The translations under genes were made by a program, and so were the position numbers. The notes under the pieces were generated by a model. It did no database searches, had not been told where the DNA came from, and worked only from the letters and a program-made list of their open reading frames with translations. DNA of 64,000 nt from the NCBI GenBank assembly GCA_041401985.1, contig JAWKTE010000007.1, positions 1 through 64,000 on the forward strand, read 5' to 3'. The DNA is from JACKHA01 sp041401985 (GTDB lineage Bacteria > Planctomycetota > Phycisphaerae > Phycisphaerales > UBA1924). Shown here piece after piece: positions 25,146 through 33,860 of this stretch (position 1 is its first letter; each line of letters starts with the position of its first letter).

Positions 25146-27173
25146 GTGGAAGAAGCGACTCGAACCACAACGCGTCCGCCTGCCGACCCCATTGTCGGCA
25201 TCGACCTCGGCACGACCTTCAGCCTCGTCGCGGTGTTCGTCAGCGGCGCCCCCCGTGTGCTCGAAGCCGCCGAGGGCCGCGCGCTCATGCCCTCGGTGGT
25301 GCGTTACGCTGATGAGCAAAGCGACGCGAATGGATCGGGCGAAGCCGAAGCGACGCGCGAGCCCCCCATCGTCGGCTGGCCCGCCCGCGAGCGATCCGTC
25401 GAGTTCCCCGCCACAACCATCTCCAGCGTCAAGCGCCTCATGGGCCGCTCCCTCGCCGATGCCCGCGCCGACCTCCCGTACCTCTCATACGACGTGGCCG
25501 AGGGCCCGCACGACACGGCCCGCGTCCGCCTGCCCTCCGGGCGCACGCTCTCGCCGCAGGAAGTCTCGGCGGACATCCTCCGCGCCCTGAAGGCCCAGGC
25601 CGAGGCCAACCTCGGCGTGCCCGTGCGCCGCGCCGTCGTGACCGTCCCGGCTTACTTCGACGACGCCCAGCGCCAGGCCACGCGCGACGCCGGGCGTCTC
25701 GCCGGGCTCGACGTGGTCCGCATCGTCAACGAGCCAACCGCCGCCGCGCTGGCCTACGGCCTCGGCACACGCCCCGGCGAGCCCACTCGCCACATCGCGG
25801 TCTTCGATCTCGGCGGGGGGACGTTCGATGTGTCGATCCTGCGGATCACGCCGGCAACGGCCCCATCACCGGCCGCTGGCGATTCCGACGCATCCGCCGC
25901 CGATCAGACCGCCTACTTCCAGGTCCTCTCCACCGCCGGCGATACCCACCTCGGCGGCGACGACGTGGACATGCTGCTCGTCGACCTCTTCACCCGCGAG
26001 ATCCTCGATCGTCTCGGCGTCGCGGCCCCCCAGCCCGCCGCGAGCGCCCAGACGCCCCCGGCCATTGCGGCCCTCGACCCGCACACCCGCCAGGCCCTGC
26101 GCCGCTTCGCCGAGTCCGTCAAGATCCGCCTCTCCGAGGCCGAGTCGGCCAGCGTCGCCATCCGCGTGAACGACGACGTGACCTACGAGCGCACGGTCAC
26201 GCGCGCTGAACTCGAAGACCTTATCGACCCCTGGGTCCGGCGCACCACCGACGCCTGCCGGCGCGCCATGCGCGACGCCCGCGCCGACCTCGACGGTGCG
26301 CCGATCGACGCCGTGGTCATGGTCGGCGGCTCCACCCGCATCCCGCGCGTCCGCGCCGCCGCCGCCGCGTTCTTCGGCGTCGAGCCCTACACCGCGCTCG
26401 ACCCGGACCGCGTCGTGGCCCTCGGGGCCGCGGTCCAGGCCGGCATCCTCTCGGGCGCGGCCCGCGGCTCGCTCCTTCTCGACGTCATCCCCCTCTCGCT
26501 CGGCATCGAAACCGTCGGCGGCGCGGTCGCCAAACTCATCATGCGCAACTCGACCGTGCCCTGCCGCGCCACAGAGATGTTCTCGACCAGCGTCGACGGC
26601 CAAACGTCGGTGCGCTTCAGCGTGTACCAGGGCGAGCGGGAGATGGCCGCCGACTGCAGGCGTCTGGCCGAGTTCAGCCTCGCCGGGCTGCCGCCGATGC
26701 CCGCGGGCATCCCGCAACTGGAGGTCGAGTTCCTCGTCGACGCCTCGGGCATCCTCCGCGTCGCCGCCACCGAGCGCCGCAGCGGGCGACGGGGTGAGGT
26801 GCAGGTCGTGCCCAACCACGGCCTCACGCGCGACGAGGTCGATCGCATCGAGGCCGAGTCCGTCGCCCACGCGCGCGAGGACATGGCCCGCCACCGCGTC
26901 GTCGATCTGGTCACGAACAGCCGCCTCGATCTCAAATGGATCGGCGAGCGACTGGAGCGGTTCGGCGACTCGCTCGATCCAACCTACCGCCACGAACTGA
27001 CCAAGCAGGTCGGTGCGCTGCGCGCGCTGGTCGATTCGGCCGCGAAGGACTGGCGCTCGGTCGATCCCAACGCCTTCCACGCCGCCAAGGAAGCCCTCGA
27101 CCGCGCCAGCATCCGCCTGCAGGAGATCGCCATTACGCGATCACTGGCCGAAGAGCCAGACACAAAGTCGTAG
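25146..27173 (+). CDS. Hsp70-family chaperone (DnaK/HscA-like)
   Basis: A 675-residue Hsp70. The ATPase domain shows GIDLGTTFSLVAVF (phosphate 1), VTVPAYFDDAQRQATRDAG, the FDLGGGTFDVSIL phosphate 2 loop and VVMVGGSTRIPRV. The linker/substrate domain follows (LLLDVIPLSLGIETVGG), then a reduced helical lid. A low-complexity insert of about 20 residues lies after the phosphate 2 region. The sequence is HscA-like in its short lid and lacks an acidic EEVD-type tail, but no isc or hscB gene is near, so the client cannot be named. GTG 25146 is preceded by a TATCGT box at 8 nt. Confidence 0.88.
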   Translation: MEEATRTTTRPPADPIVGIDLGTTFSLVAVFVSGAPRVLEAAEGRALMPSVVRYADEQSDANGSGEAEATREPPIVGWPARERSVEFPATTISSVKRLMGRSLADARADLPYLSYDVAEGPHDTARVRLPSGRTLSPQEVSADILRALKAQAEANLGVPVRRAVVTVPAYFDDAQRQATRDAGRLAGLDVVRIVNEPTAAALAYGLGTRPGEPTRHIAVFDLGGGTFDVSILRITPATAPSPAAGDSDASAADQTAYFQVLSTAGDTHLGGDDVDMLLVDLFTREILDRLGVAAPQPAASAQTPPAIAALDPHTRQALRRFAESVKIRLSEAESASVAIRVNDDVTYERTVTRAELEDLIDPWVRRTTDACRRAMRDARADLDGAPIDAVVMVGGSTRIPRVRAAAAAFFGVEPYTALDPDRVVALGAAVQAGILSGAARGSLLLDVIPLSLGIETVGGAVAKLIMRNSTVPCRATEMFSTSVDGQTSVRFSVYQGEREMAADCRRLAEFSLAGLPPMPAGIPQLEVEFLVDASGILRVAATERRSGRRGEVQVVPNHGLTRDEVDRIEAESVAHAREDMARHRVVDLVTNSRLDLKWIGERLERFGDSLDPTYRHELTKQVGALRALVDSAAKDWRSVDPNAFHAAKEALDRASIRLQEIAITRSLAEEPDTKS

Positions 27174-27250
27174 ACCGAGTTGATCGACACACACAGACGC
27201 AGCGGAACCAGGCGAACCCGGAAGCGGGCTCCTCCCCCCCGCATCCTGCC

Positions 27251-27282
27251 TTCCTCTGCGCCCTCTGCGTCTCTGCGGTGAA
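27251..27282. repeat. Dispersed CTCTGCG-type repeat
   Basis: A run of near 10-bp steps (CTCTGCG-CC, CTCTGCG-T, CTCTGCG-GTG) lies between convergent Hsp70 and anti-sigma genes. The inverted counterpart is at 32038-32072. Related CGCGAAGG/CCTTCGCG runs occur at 50961-51075 and 59593-59617. All four lie just outside gene ends. Confidence 0.65.
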
Positions 27283-27289
27283 CCCGCCT

Positions 27290-28603
27290 TCAAGGCCGCT
27301 CGATCACGATCGGCACCAACGCCCGCTTCGACCACTCGCGTGGCGAGTCGTACCACCAGATCACGTCCCGGGCCGGCACCAGCAGCGTCGGCCCGCCGAT
27401 CACGCCGTCGAGCGAGGTCTCCAGGGCCGCGAATCCGCTCTGCCCGCCCGCGGCCCGGTTCAGGTCCCGCTCCAGTGTGCGCAGACCCGCCTCGGTCAGG
27501 TCGACCTCGGCCAGGTACACCGCCAGCGCATCCTCAGTCGGGCGCAGCAGCCACGCGTCGGGGTCGGTGGGTGGCGCACTGGCGATGCGCGTCGGCTCGC
27601 CCGACGGCGCGTCCGGACCGGTGGCAAACGGCGTGCTCGGCGAGGTCGCGGCCCGCTCGTCCCACGGCGCGAGCGTCAGGCCCATCGAGCCGGCCAGCGT
27701 CGCCGGCGCGTCGGCGCGGACGTGCCACGCCGGGCGGTCCGAGTCGGCGGCGGCGGCTTCCATGGCCGCGATCACGGTTCGAGGCTCCGGTGCCGTGACA
27801 CGTAGCGCCAGGCGACGCTGCTCGGCCAGCGCCATGACCTCGGTCCGCGCGACGCGCCCGGGCAGCACGCGCGTCGAAGGCAGCGACTCAGGAACGTCGA
27901 GAATCGGATCGGTGTGCAACGCCGATCCCGACTCCATCGCGAGCACCTCGCCCGGTCGGTCGTCGGCGATGTCCGGCCCCGCCGCCGGCACGCCCGCCGA
28001 CCGCTCGGCACGATCGGGCACTGCCATCACAAGCGGGCCGGGTGTTGCGTTCGGGTCGCCCGCGCCGCGGCTTCGTGCGATCGAGGGCGTCGATGGCCCG
28101 CTCGCCGAGGGCGTCCCGACGCCGATCGTCGCCAGCACGCCGCCGACGACCAGCGCGATCGCCGCAGCCGCCGCCAGCCCGACGCCAAGCCCGCCCGAGT
28201 TCCACGACCGCCGCGGCAGGGCGCGGTCGATCGGGATCGTCTGCACGAGCAGCGGATCATGTTCGCCCGCCGACGACCATCCACCCGAGCCATCCGCGTC
28301 GCCCGCGCCCGCCGGAGTCCCGGCCTTGATCCCGGATACCCTCTCGACGCCCCGCTCGACACCCCGTTCCATCCGGCGCTGCACCGACGCCGGGATGTAC
28401 GGCTCGCGCAGCAGCACGCCGCGAAGCACCGACCGCTCCCGCCGCATCGCCTCCAGCCGCAGCATCACCTGCGGCGACCGGGCCAGCGCCCGACGCAGCG
28501 CGGCCTCCTCGCCGGCGCCGAGCTCGCCCTCGACAAACGCGAGCATCGCCTCGTCCGAGGGGCTCGGCGTGGCGCGATCCGGGTTGGAGTGGTTGCTCGC
28601 CAT
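27290..28603 (-). CDS. Transmembrane anti-sigma-factor-like protein
   Basis: A 437-residue protein. Its N-terminal 70 residues (SDEAMLAFVEGELGAGEEAALRRAL) match the cytoplasmic part of zinc-free anti-sigma or FecR-type regulators; a single membrane span follows at about 139-163. The large extracytoplasmic domain (about 165-437) has no recognised fold but ends in ALVPIVIERP with a conserved-looking DVIWWYDSPREW. It starts 9 nt after the ECF sigma gene, the usual sigma/anti-sigma arrangement. No zinc-binding HxxxCxxC is present. The role is inferred from architecture and neighbour. Confidence 0.7.
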   Translation of the reverse strand: MASNHSNPDRATPSPSDEAMLAFVEGELGAGEEAALRRALARSPQVMLRLEAMRRERSVLRGVLLREPYIPASVQRRMERGVERGVERVSGIKAGTPAGAGDADGSGGWSSAGEHDPLLVQTIPIDRALPRRSWNSGGLGVGLAAAAAIALVVGGVLATIGVGTPSASGPSTPSIARSRGAGDPNATPGPLVMAVPDRAERSAGVPAAGPDIADDRPGEVLAMESGSALHTDPILDVPESLPSTRVLPGRVARTEVMALAEQRRLALRVTAPEPRTVIAAMEAAAADSDRPAWHVRADAPATLAGSMGLTLAPWDERAATSPSTPFATGPDAPSGEPTRIASAPPTDPDAWLLRPTEDALAVYLAEVDLTEAGLRTLERDLNRAAGGQSGFAALETSLDGVIGGPTLLVPARDVIWWYDSPREWSKRALVPIVIERP

Positions 28604-28612
28604 GTCGGGTCG

Positions 28613-29392
28613 TCATCCGGTCGAATCGATCGCGTCGCCGTCTGGTTCCGTCTCCGCCGCCTCCGAATCCGGGGTGCGCCCACGCGGCGATCCGGCCGAG
28701 TATCCCATCTCCTCCATCGCCTCGCGGAGCGCGCCGCGGGCCCGGAACAGGCGGCTCTTGACCGTCCCGATCCCGATCCCCAGCACCTCCGCGATCCTGT
28801 CGTACGCAAGGTCCTGGCCGTCCCGGAGAATCAGAATCGCCCGCTGCTCCGGCTCCAGCGTCCGCATCGCCCGCACCAGCCGGGCAGCCGCGTCGGAGTG
28901 TTCGACGCTCGAACCCGGGTCCGGTTCCCGACCTTCCGGCTCAATCGACCGCCCGACGCCGGGCCCCTCGTTCGGGTCCCGGGCCGCGTCCAGGCTCGAC
29001 GCCCGCCGGACCTTGGCCGACCGCAGGCGAGAGATGCAGATGTTGGTGGTCACCCGGTAGGCCCAGGTCGAGAAGCGGCTCCGTCCGTCGTACTGTCCGA
29101 TAACCTGCAGCAGGCGGAGCATGGCGGCCTGGGCCGCGTCGGCGGCGTCCTCGCGCCGCCCCATCATCCGATAACACAAGGCATACAGGCGGGGCAGCAC
29201 CCGCCGAGCCAGGTCGCGCCAGGCGTCCTGGTCGCCGTTCTGGATGGCCCGAACCAAGTCCTCCTCGGCACCCTCGGCGGGCGGGCGGCTCTGCGGCTTG
29301 GACCGATCGCTCCCCAGTTTTGGGGGTTCGACAGCGTCGAACTGGAGCGGCTTCGGCGGGGGCATCGCTGAGGGTGCGCGGGCGGGTGCCAT
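28613..29392 (-). CDS. ECF RNA polymerase sigma factor
   Basis: A 259-residue ECF-type sigma factor. Region 2 (about 55-120: LYALCYRMMGRREDAADAAQ, FSTWAYRVTTNICISRLR) binds core polymerase and the -10; region 4 (about 175-225: LEPEQRAILILRDGQDL, IAEVLGIGIGTVKSRLFRAR) is the -35-binding helix-turn-helix. An unusually long linker rich in Pro/Glu/Ser separates them, and both ends carry low-complexity tails. It is followed at 9 nt by the anti-sigma-like gene. ATG 29392 is preferred to an upstream TTG. A minus-strand TACCTT lies at 29427-29432. Confidence 0.88.
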   Translation of the reverse strand: MAPARAPSAMPPPKPLQFDAVEPPKLGSDRSKPQSRPPAEGAEEDLVRAIQNGDQDAWRDLARRVLPRLYALCYRMMGRREDAADAAQAAMLRLLQVIGQYDGRSRFSTWAYRVTTNICISRLRSAKVRRASSLDAARDPNEGPGVGRSIEPEGREPDPGSSVEHSDAAARLVRAMRTLEPEQRAILILRDGQDLAYDRIAEVLGIGIGTVKSRLFRARGALREAMEEMGYSAGSPRGRTPDSEAAETEPDGDAIDSTG

Positions 29393-29498
29393 CCGGTTCC
29401 GTCGGGGGCGGTCGCGCGTCGGCCCCAAGGTATCGCACCGGGCGCCTCGCCTGTTGGAGTTTCCAACCGATACCGGAAAGGGATCGGCGCGGCGTCGG

Positions 29499-29504
29499 TA
29501 TCAT
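29499..29504 (+). promoter_or_regulatory. Leaderless-type -10 box TATCAT before 29511
   Basis: TATCAT ends 6 nt before ATG 29511; the spacer is CCGCCC. The same TATCAT with the same gap occurs before the M60 peptidase gene at 38174. Confidence 0.5.
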
Positions 29505-29510
29505 CCGCCC

Positions 29511-29738
29511 ATGCGCTGGTGGTTCTCCAAGCATGACCGGATGGAGGCCGGGCGGCGGGCTCGGCTGATCCACTCGCTCTGGCTGACCGAGGCGATGGCC
29601 CGCCCGTACGACGTGCCGCGGATCCCGACGCGCCGGGTGAGCGAGGGCGGGTTCGCGTCGATGGCGTCGCGCCCCGGCGGCATGGCCCGGGCCGAGCGGT
29701 GGTGGAGCCTGGCGCTGGAGCGGACGCCGCTGGAATAG
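29511..29738 (+). CDS. Small hypothetical protein
   Basis: A 75-residue basic, tryptophan-rich soluble protein (MRWWFSKHDRMEAGRRARL...RWWSLALER). No family is recognised. It is supported as a gene by a TATCAT box 6 nt before the ATG, divergent placement from the sigma factor, and normal GC3 codon use. It could be a small regulator or adaptor; nothing in the sequence says so. Confidence 0.45.
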   Translation: MRWWFSKHDRMEAGRRARLIHSLWLTEAMARPYDVPRIPTRRVSEGGFASMASRPGGMARAERWWSLALERTPLE

Positions 29739-29850
29739 GCGGCACGGGATCCGCAGCGCGGGTTCGGAGCCAGACGGTCCGCGGATTTGGCGGTTCGCCG
29801 ACGAATACCCTCGGGTCGGGCCGATGACACGGGCTCAGCCGGAGGGCGTT

Positions 29851-30858
29851 ATGGCAGAGCATCGCGACGAGCACGAGCCGATCGATGGCGGGGCGGCCCA
29901 CGAGGACGCGGACGTGGAAGTGGGCGAGGAGGCCCCGGACGAGGCGTTCGAATCTGAGCCCGATGAGGACGAAGAGGACGTGGGCCCGCCGGCGTCGGTG
30001 CTGGAGCCCGGCACGTCCCGCCTGGCGCCGCGCTGGTGGCTCAAGACGCTCGGGTTCGCGATCGTGCTGCTCGGGTTCGGGGCCTGGGGGCTGTACGACG
30101 CGCTGGTGGTGTACCCCGAGCGGGGACGCCTCGACGCGGAGCGGAAGCAACTGGAGTACCTGCGGTCGTGGTCCAGCGGCGGGCGGCTCGGGCAGGCGAC
30201 GATCGCCGACCCCGCGGCCGAACTCGCGTCGCTGCGCGAGCGGTCGCGGGCCGGGACGCAGAACCTGGGCGAGATGGACCAGAAGCGGCTGGTGTGGCTG
30301 GAGGCCCTGAGCCGCATCGGGCACGTCAGCCCGGAGCACACAACGATCGAGAACCCGGGCGAGCGCCTCGGCACGCTGGAGCGCGAGTGGACGACGCGCA
30401 CGGCCCCCGCGCCGCTGGCGGCGTACGACATCCCGGCCCAGTGGCTGTTCGTGGCGATCGGGTTCTCGATCGGGCCGTGGCTGCTGTTCAAGTTTGTGCG
30501 GGTCGCGGGCAAGCGGTACTCGTGGGAGCCCGAGGGCCAGCGTCTGACGGTGCCGGGCGGGCACGTCGTGACGCCGGGCGACCTGGAGGACGTGGACAAG
30601 CGCCGATGGGACAAGTTCATCGTGTTCCTCAAGATCAAGCAGCAGCACTCCGGGCTGGGCGGGCAGGAGGTCAAGGTCGACCTGTACCACTACGGTCAGG
30701 CGGTCGAGGACTGGGTGCTGGCGATGGAGCGCACGGCGTTCCCGGATCGAGCGGAGGAGGATGAGGACGAGGACGCTGAGTCCGACGAGGCTGAGACCGA
30801 CGACGCGGGCGAGGACGATCTGGAAGCGTCGGAGGAGGATGAGCGGGCCCGGGTGTGA
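29851..30858 (+). CDS. Two-span membrane protein with acidic tails
   Basis: A 335-residue protein of unknown function. Very acidic disordered tails (first 55 and last about 45 residues, runs of E and D) flank a core with two spans (about 62-86, LKTLGFAIVLLGFGAWGLYD; about 205-225, LFVAIGFSIGPWLLF) and a cytoplasmic segment with YSWEPEGQRLTVPGGHVVTP, DKRRWDKFIVFLKI and LYHYGQAVEDWVLAMER. The core looks conserved rather than low complexity. ATG 29851 has GGAGGGCG upstream; ATG 29824 is an alternative 12 nt after a TACCCT box. It overlaps the next gene by 4 nt. Confidence 0.65.
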   Translation: MAEHRDEHEPIDGGAAHEDADVEVGEEAPDEAFESEPDEDEEDVGPPASVLEPGTSRLAPRWWLKTLGFAIVLLGFGAWGLYDALVVYPERGRLDAERKQLEYLRSWSSGGRLGQATIADPAAELASLRERSRAGTQNLGEMDQKRLVWLEALSRIGHVSPEHTTIENPGERLGTLEREWTTRTAPAPLAAYDIPAQWLFVAIGFSIGPWLLFKFVRVAGKRYSWEPEGQRLTVPGGHVVTPGDLEDVDKRRWDKFIVFLKIKQQHSGLGGQEVKVDLYHYGQAVEDWVLAMERTAFPDRAEEDEDEDAESDEAETDDAGEDDLEASEEDERARV

Positions 30859-31280
30859 GCGATCTCGAACGGACAACCTGCCCGCGGTGCGGATACAGCC
30901 TCGTCGGGCTGGCGGAGCGATGTTCGGAGTGCGGGCTGGCGTTCGGCCACATGCGTCGGTATGCCGTGCGCCGGTTCCTCGGTCGTCTGGGCGTTGCGGC
31001 CGGGATGGTCGCGCTTGGCCTTGCGTGTGCCGCCGTTCCTCCCGCGACGCTGCCAATCGGCGAGTTTGGATTCCCAGCGACTCGGGCCGGGTGCCTCCAA
31101 GCACTGATCTGTCTTGGATTGGGCGGCGCGTTGGTGCTCGCGGCGGTGGTGTGGGTCCTGATCGCGAGGCCCGGGTTCCACGCGCGTGATGCGGCGCTGC
31201 CACTGACGTTGGCCGCGTTTGACTACGCCTTCGTTGCCGGCCTGATCTGGTTTGCTGTGGCCTCTCAACGGCCTTGGTAG
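30855..31280 (+). CDS. Zinc-ribbon membrane protein
   Basis: A 141-residue protein with an N-terminal zinc ribbon (CPRCGYSLVGLAERCSECG, about 9-27) and three hydrophobic spans (about 45-65, 78-103, 115-135). It is the mirror arrangement of the gene at 8138, whose ribbon is C-terminal. GTG 30855 overlaps the preceding stop (GTGA), so translation is coupled to the acidic membrane protein and the two may act together. No enzymatic motif is visible. Confidence 0.7.
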   Translation: MSDLERTTCPRCGYSLVGLAERCSECGLAFGHMRRYAVRRFLGRLGVAAGMVALGLACAAVPPATLPIGEFGFPATRAGCLQALICLGLGGALVLAAVVWVLIARPGFHARDAALPLTLAAFDYAFVAGLIWFAVASQRPW

Positions 31281-31463
31281 GACCACCTTCCGCTCTCGGC
31301 TTTCCTCGACCGCCGGTTGGCGTGGCCTGTCACACGCCCCGCCCCGCCCTCATCTACAGGTCGTTCCAGTCGCCATGTGGCGGCCGGACAGAAAGACAAC
31401 CCGCGGCGGGCAAGGGCGGCAGGCTGCCGTCCGGGCCGTCGCCACGACCGAAAGGAACGCACC

Positions 31464-32018
31464 ATGGCCCGTCTTCCGATCCAGAACCCCGAGGCCGCGA
31501 CCGGCTCGAACCAGGAGATCTTCGCCTCGCTCAAGAAGGCCCTGGGCACCGTGCCCAACATGATGAAGGTGATGGGCAACTCGCCCGCGGTGCTCAAGGG
31601 CTACGCGAGCCTGAGCGGGGCCCTGGGCGGCGGGGCGCTGGCGGCCCCGATCCGCGAGCAGATCGCCCTGCTGGCGGCCGAGACCAACGCGTGCGACTAC
31701 TGCCTCTCGGCCCACAGCGCCCTGGGCAAGATGGCCGGGTTGAAGCCCGACCAGATCGCCGCGGCCCGGGACGGCTCCGCGAGCGACCCGAAGGCGGCGG
31801 CCGCGCTGGCGTTCGCTCGGTCGATCATCGAAACCCGCGGCGGCGTGGAGGCGGGCGACGTGGAGGCGGCTCGGAAGGCCGGGCTGTCCGACGCGGAACT
31901 GGCCGAGGTGGTGGGGGCCGTGGCGCTCAACGTGTTCACCAACTACTTCAACCGGGCGTTCGCGACGGAGATCGACTTCCCGGTGGTGGAGTCGCGCCAG
32001 ACCGTCGGGGCCCGCTGA
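31464..32018 (+). CDS. AhpD/carboxymuconolactone-decarboxylase-family protein
   Basis: A 184-residue helical protein of the AhpD-like (CMD) family. The redox motif is E-x11-CDYCLSAH: Cys pair CxxC plus His, as in AhpD and peroxidase-related proteins that reduce peroxides through a proton-relay Glu/Cys/His. Sequence before it (GTVPNMMKVMGNSPAVLKGY) matches the same family. ATG 31464 has AAAGGA 7 nt upstream. A thioredoxin gene follows after a repeat-containing gap, so the two could form a thiol-redox pair; no peroxiredoxin is in the window. Confidence 0.85.
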   Translation: MARLPIQNPEAATGSNQEIFASLKKALGTVPNMMKVMGNSPAVLKGYASLSGALGGGALAAPIREQIALLAAETNACDYCLSAHSALGKMAGLKPDQIAAARDGSASDPKAAAALAFARSIIETRGGVEAGDVEAARKAGLSDAELAEVVGAVALNVFTNYFNRAFATEIDFPVVESRQTVGAR

Positions 32019-32037
32019 GGGACTCGCCGAACGGGAC

Positions 32038-32072
32038 TCACCGCAGAGTCGCTGAGGGCGCAGAGGAAGGCA
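32038..32072. repeat. Dispersed CTCTGCG-type repeat, inverted copy
   Basis: The reverse complement reads TTCCTCTGCGCCCTC and then CTCTGCGGTGA, nearly identical to 27251-27282. It lies just 3' of the AhpD-like gene. Confidence 0.65.
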
Positions 32073-32248
32073 GTTTCGGGTGAGGCGTGTGCCGCGCCAA
32101 GGGGCACTGCCCCTCATCTGGGAGTGACTTCTGGATTGCCTCGTCTGATCTTCTGCGTGCCGATTCGCCAGCGCGGGTCGGCACGATTCCGGGGCCTGGC
32201 TCGGCGTGCGGGCCGGCCCCCTCCACAACTGGCCGAAAGGAGTTTCCC

Positions 32249-32590
32249 ATGGCCACCGGCACCCAGAACCCCGTCGTCCACCTCGACGACACGACCTTCG
32301 AGAAGACCATCGCGAGCGCGGATGTGCCGGTGCTCGTGGACTTCTGGGCCGCGTGGTGCCCGCCGTGCCGCGCGATCGCGCCGACGGTCGACCGGCTCGC
32401 AGAGGACACCAAGGGCACGGCGATCGTGGCGAAACTGGACGTCGACAAGGCGCCCAACGCCGCGTCGAAGCACCGGGTGCAGTCGATCCCGACGCTGATC
32501 ATCTTCAAGGGCGGGCGCGAGGTCGATCGCCTGGTGGGGGTGCAGTCGGGCGAGACGCTCAAGGCGCGGCTGGCGCGGGCCGCGGGCTGA
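32249..32590 (+). CDS. Thioredoxin with WCPPC active site
   Basis: A 113-residue thioredoxin: PVLVDFWAAWCPPCRAIAP holds the active-site Cys pair, cis-Pro in IPTLIIF, and the conserved C-terminal G. The dipeptide between the cysteines is Pro-Pro instead of the classical Gly-Pro, which alters redox potential in related proteins. ATG 32249 is preceded by AAAGGAG. A 12-bp hairpin terminator follows at 32664. Cytosolic disulfide reductase is the expected role, perhaps serving the upstream AhpD-like protein. Confidence 0.92.
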   Translation: MATGTQNPVVHLDDTTFEKTIASADVPVLVDFWAAWCPPCRAIAPTVDRLAEDTKGTAIVAKLDVDKAPNAASKHRVQSIPTLIIFKGGREVDRLVGVQSGETLKARLARAAG

Positions 32591-32663
32591 GGATCGCGCC
32601 GAGCCACCGGCCACACGAATGTGGCACATCCGAGTCGTCTGCCGCAGGCGTCGGTCTCTCTCG

Positions 32664-32696
32664 CCGCCCGCCGGGTTCCCGCCCGGCGGGCGGTTT
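32664..32696 (+). terminator. Hairpin terminator after the thioredoxin gene
   Basis: CCGCCCGCCGGG (32664-32675) pairs perfectly with CCCGGCGGGCGG (32682-32693) around a 6-nt loop and is followed by TTT. It lies about 75 nt after the stop. Confidence 0.75.
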
Positions 32697-32850
32697 GCGT
32701 GCGCGGTGTTGGTTCGATTGGTGGAGCGGCGGGGTCGCGAGACTCTATTTGTGTGCTGATCCGTCTTGAACCGCGGGACGCCCTTTGTTAGATTCCGTCG
32801 CCATCGTGCCGGGCGGGTGATCCGGAGCCGATGGCGCGGAGGGGTGCCCG

Positions 32851-33723
32851 ATGTCCGAGGCGGCTGCGTCGAAGGTGTGCGTCCGCTGCAAGGTGGATGT
32901 GGTCGGCAAGCCGCGCGTGAAGGACGCGAAGGGGCGGTACCTGTGCCGCCCGTGCTTCGACAAGGCCGCGCCGGAAGGCGCGAAGACAACGCGGCCCGAG
33001 CCGGCGGCGGTGGGGGCGGGCGGCGCGGCGGACCCCGGCGACGACGTCTTCGACAACGCGGCGATCTTTGATCTGGCCCCGACGGCGTCGGCCCCGCAGG
33101 GCGGGCCGTGCCCCGGGTGCGGGAACTTCCTGCGGGCCGGCATGCAGGTGTGCGTGAACTGCGGGTACAACGCGGCGACTGGCGAGGTACTCGCGACGGC
33201 GGTTGGCGTCGAGAAGGTCAAGGCCAGGCCGGCGTTCAAGTCGAAGGACGACATCCGCAAGGAGCACCTGGCCGAGTCCTCGCGCGATGCCCATCGCCAG
33301 GCGTGGATCAACGCGGGCATCGTGCTGGCGATCGGCGTGGTGAGCAGCATCGGCGTGATCATGGGGCTGTCCGAGACCCCGGAAGCAGACCTGAAGTTCT
33401 ACGGCGTAATGCTGGCGATCGCGGTGCCGGCCTCGTTCCTGGCGTTCTGCGCGTTCGCGCTCTTGGGGATGGCCGGGGGCGTCGGGTTCTTCCTGATGTT
33501 CTTCGAGATCGCGGCGTTGTGCTCGATCGTGGCGCCGGTGTACATCCTCACGGCCCTTATCCCGCTGCGCATCGCAAAGTGGATCGCGCGGGGGATGATC
33601 CTGGGCGGGCTGTCGACGTGGCTGCTCGATCTGGAGGAGCCGTACAACTACGCGTTCTCGTTCGTGCTGGTGGTGATCCTGATCGCGTCGGCGTTTGGCG
33701 CGGCGGCGCTGCTGGGGGTGTGA
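32851..33723 (+). CDS. Multi-zinc-ribbon membrane protein
   Basis: A 290-residue protein with two N-terminal Cys clusters: CVRCK...CRPC (about 9-35) and CPGCGNFLRAGMQVCVNCG (about 89-107). Four to five hydrophobic spans follow (about 150-285, e.g. GVMLAIAVPASFLAFCAFAL). This is the third zinc-ribbon membrane protein in the window and a type common in Planctomycetota, function unknown. ATG 32851 has GGAGGGG upstream; TTAGATTC about 60 nt before the start is a possible promoter. Confidence 0.7.
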   Translation: MSEAAASKVCVRCKVDVVGKPRVKDAKGRYLCRPCFDKAAPEGAKTTRPEPAAVGAGGAADPGDDVFDNAAIFDLAPTASAPQGGPCPGCGNFLRAGMQVCVNCGYNAATGEVLATAVGVEKVKARPAFKSKDDIRKEHLAESSRDAHRQAWINAGIVLAIGVVSSIGVIMGLSETPEADLKFYGVMLAIAVPASFLAFCAFALLGMAGGVGFFLMFFEIAALCSIVAPVYILTALIPLRIAKWIARGMILGGLSTWLLDLEEPYNYAFSFVLVVILIASAFGAAALLGV

Positions 33724-33860
33724 GGGCGGATCGGGGGCGGCGGCGCGTGCGCCTCGCCGGAGCCGTTTCTGAGAGCGGCCTTGCATCTGAGCGTCCTCGC
33801 TGTAGCATGGGACTTGCAGGGGGTGCGAATCGCGTAGGGATGCGCGCACAGGAGTTCAGC

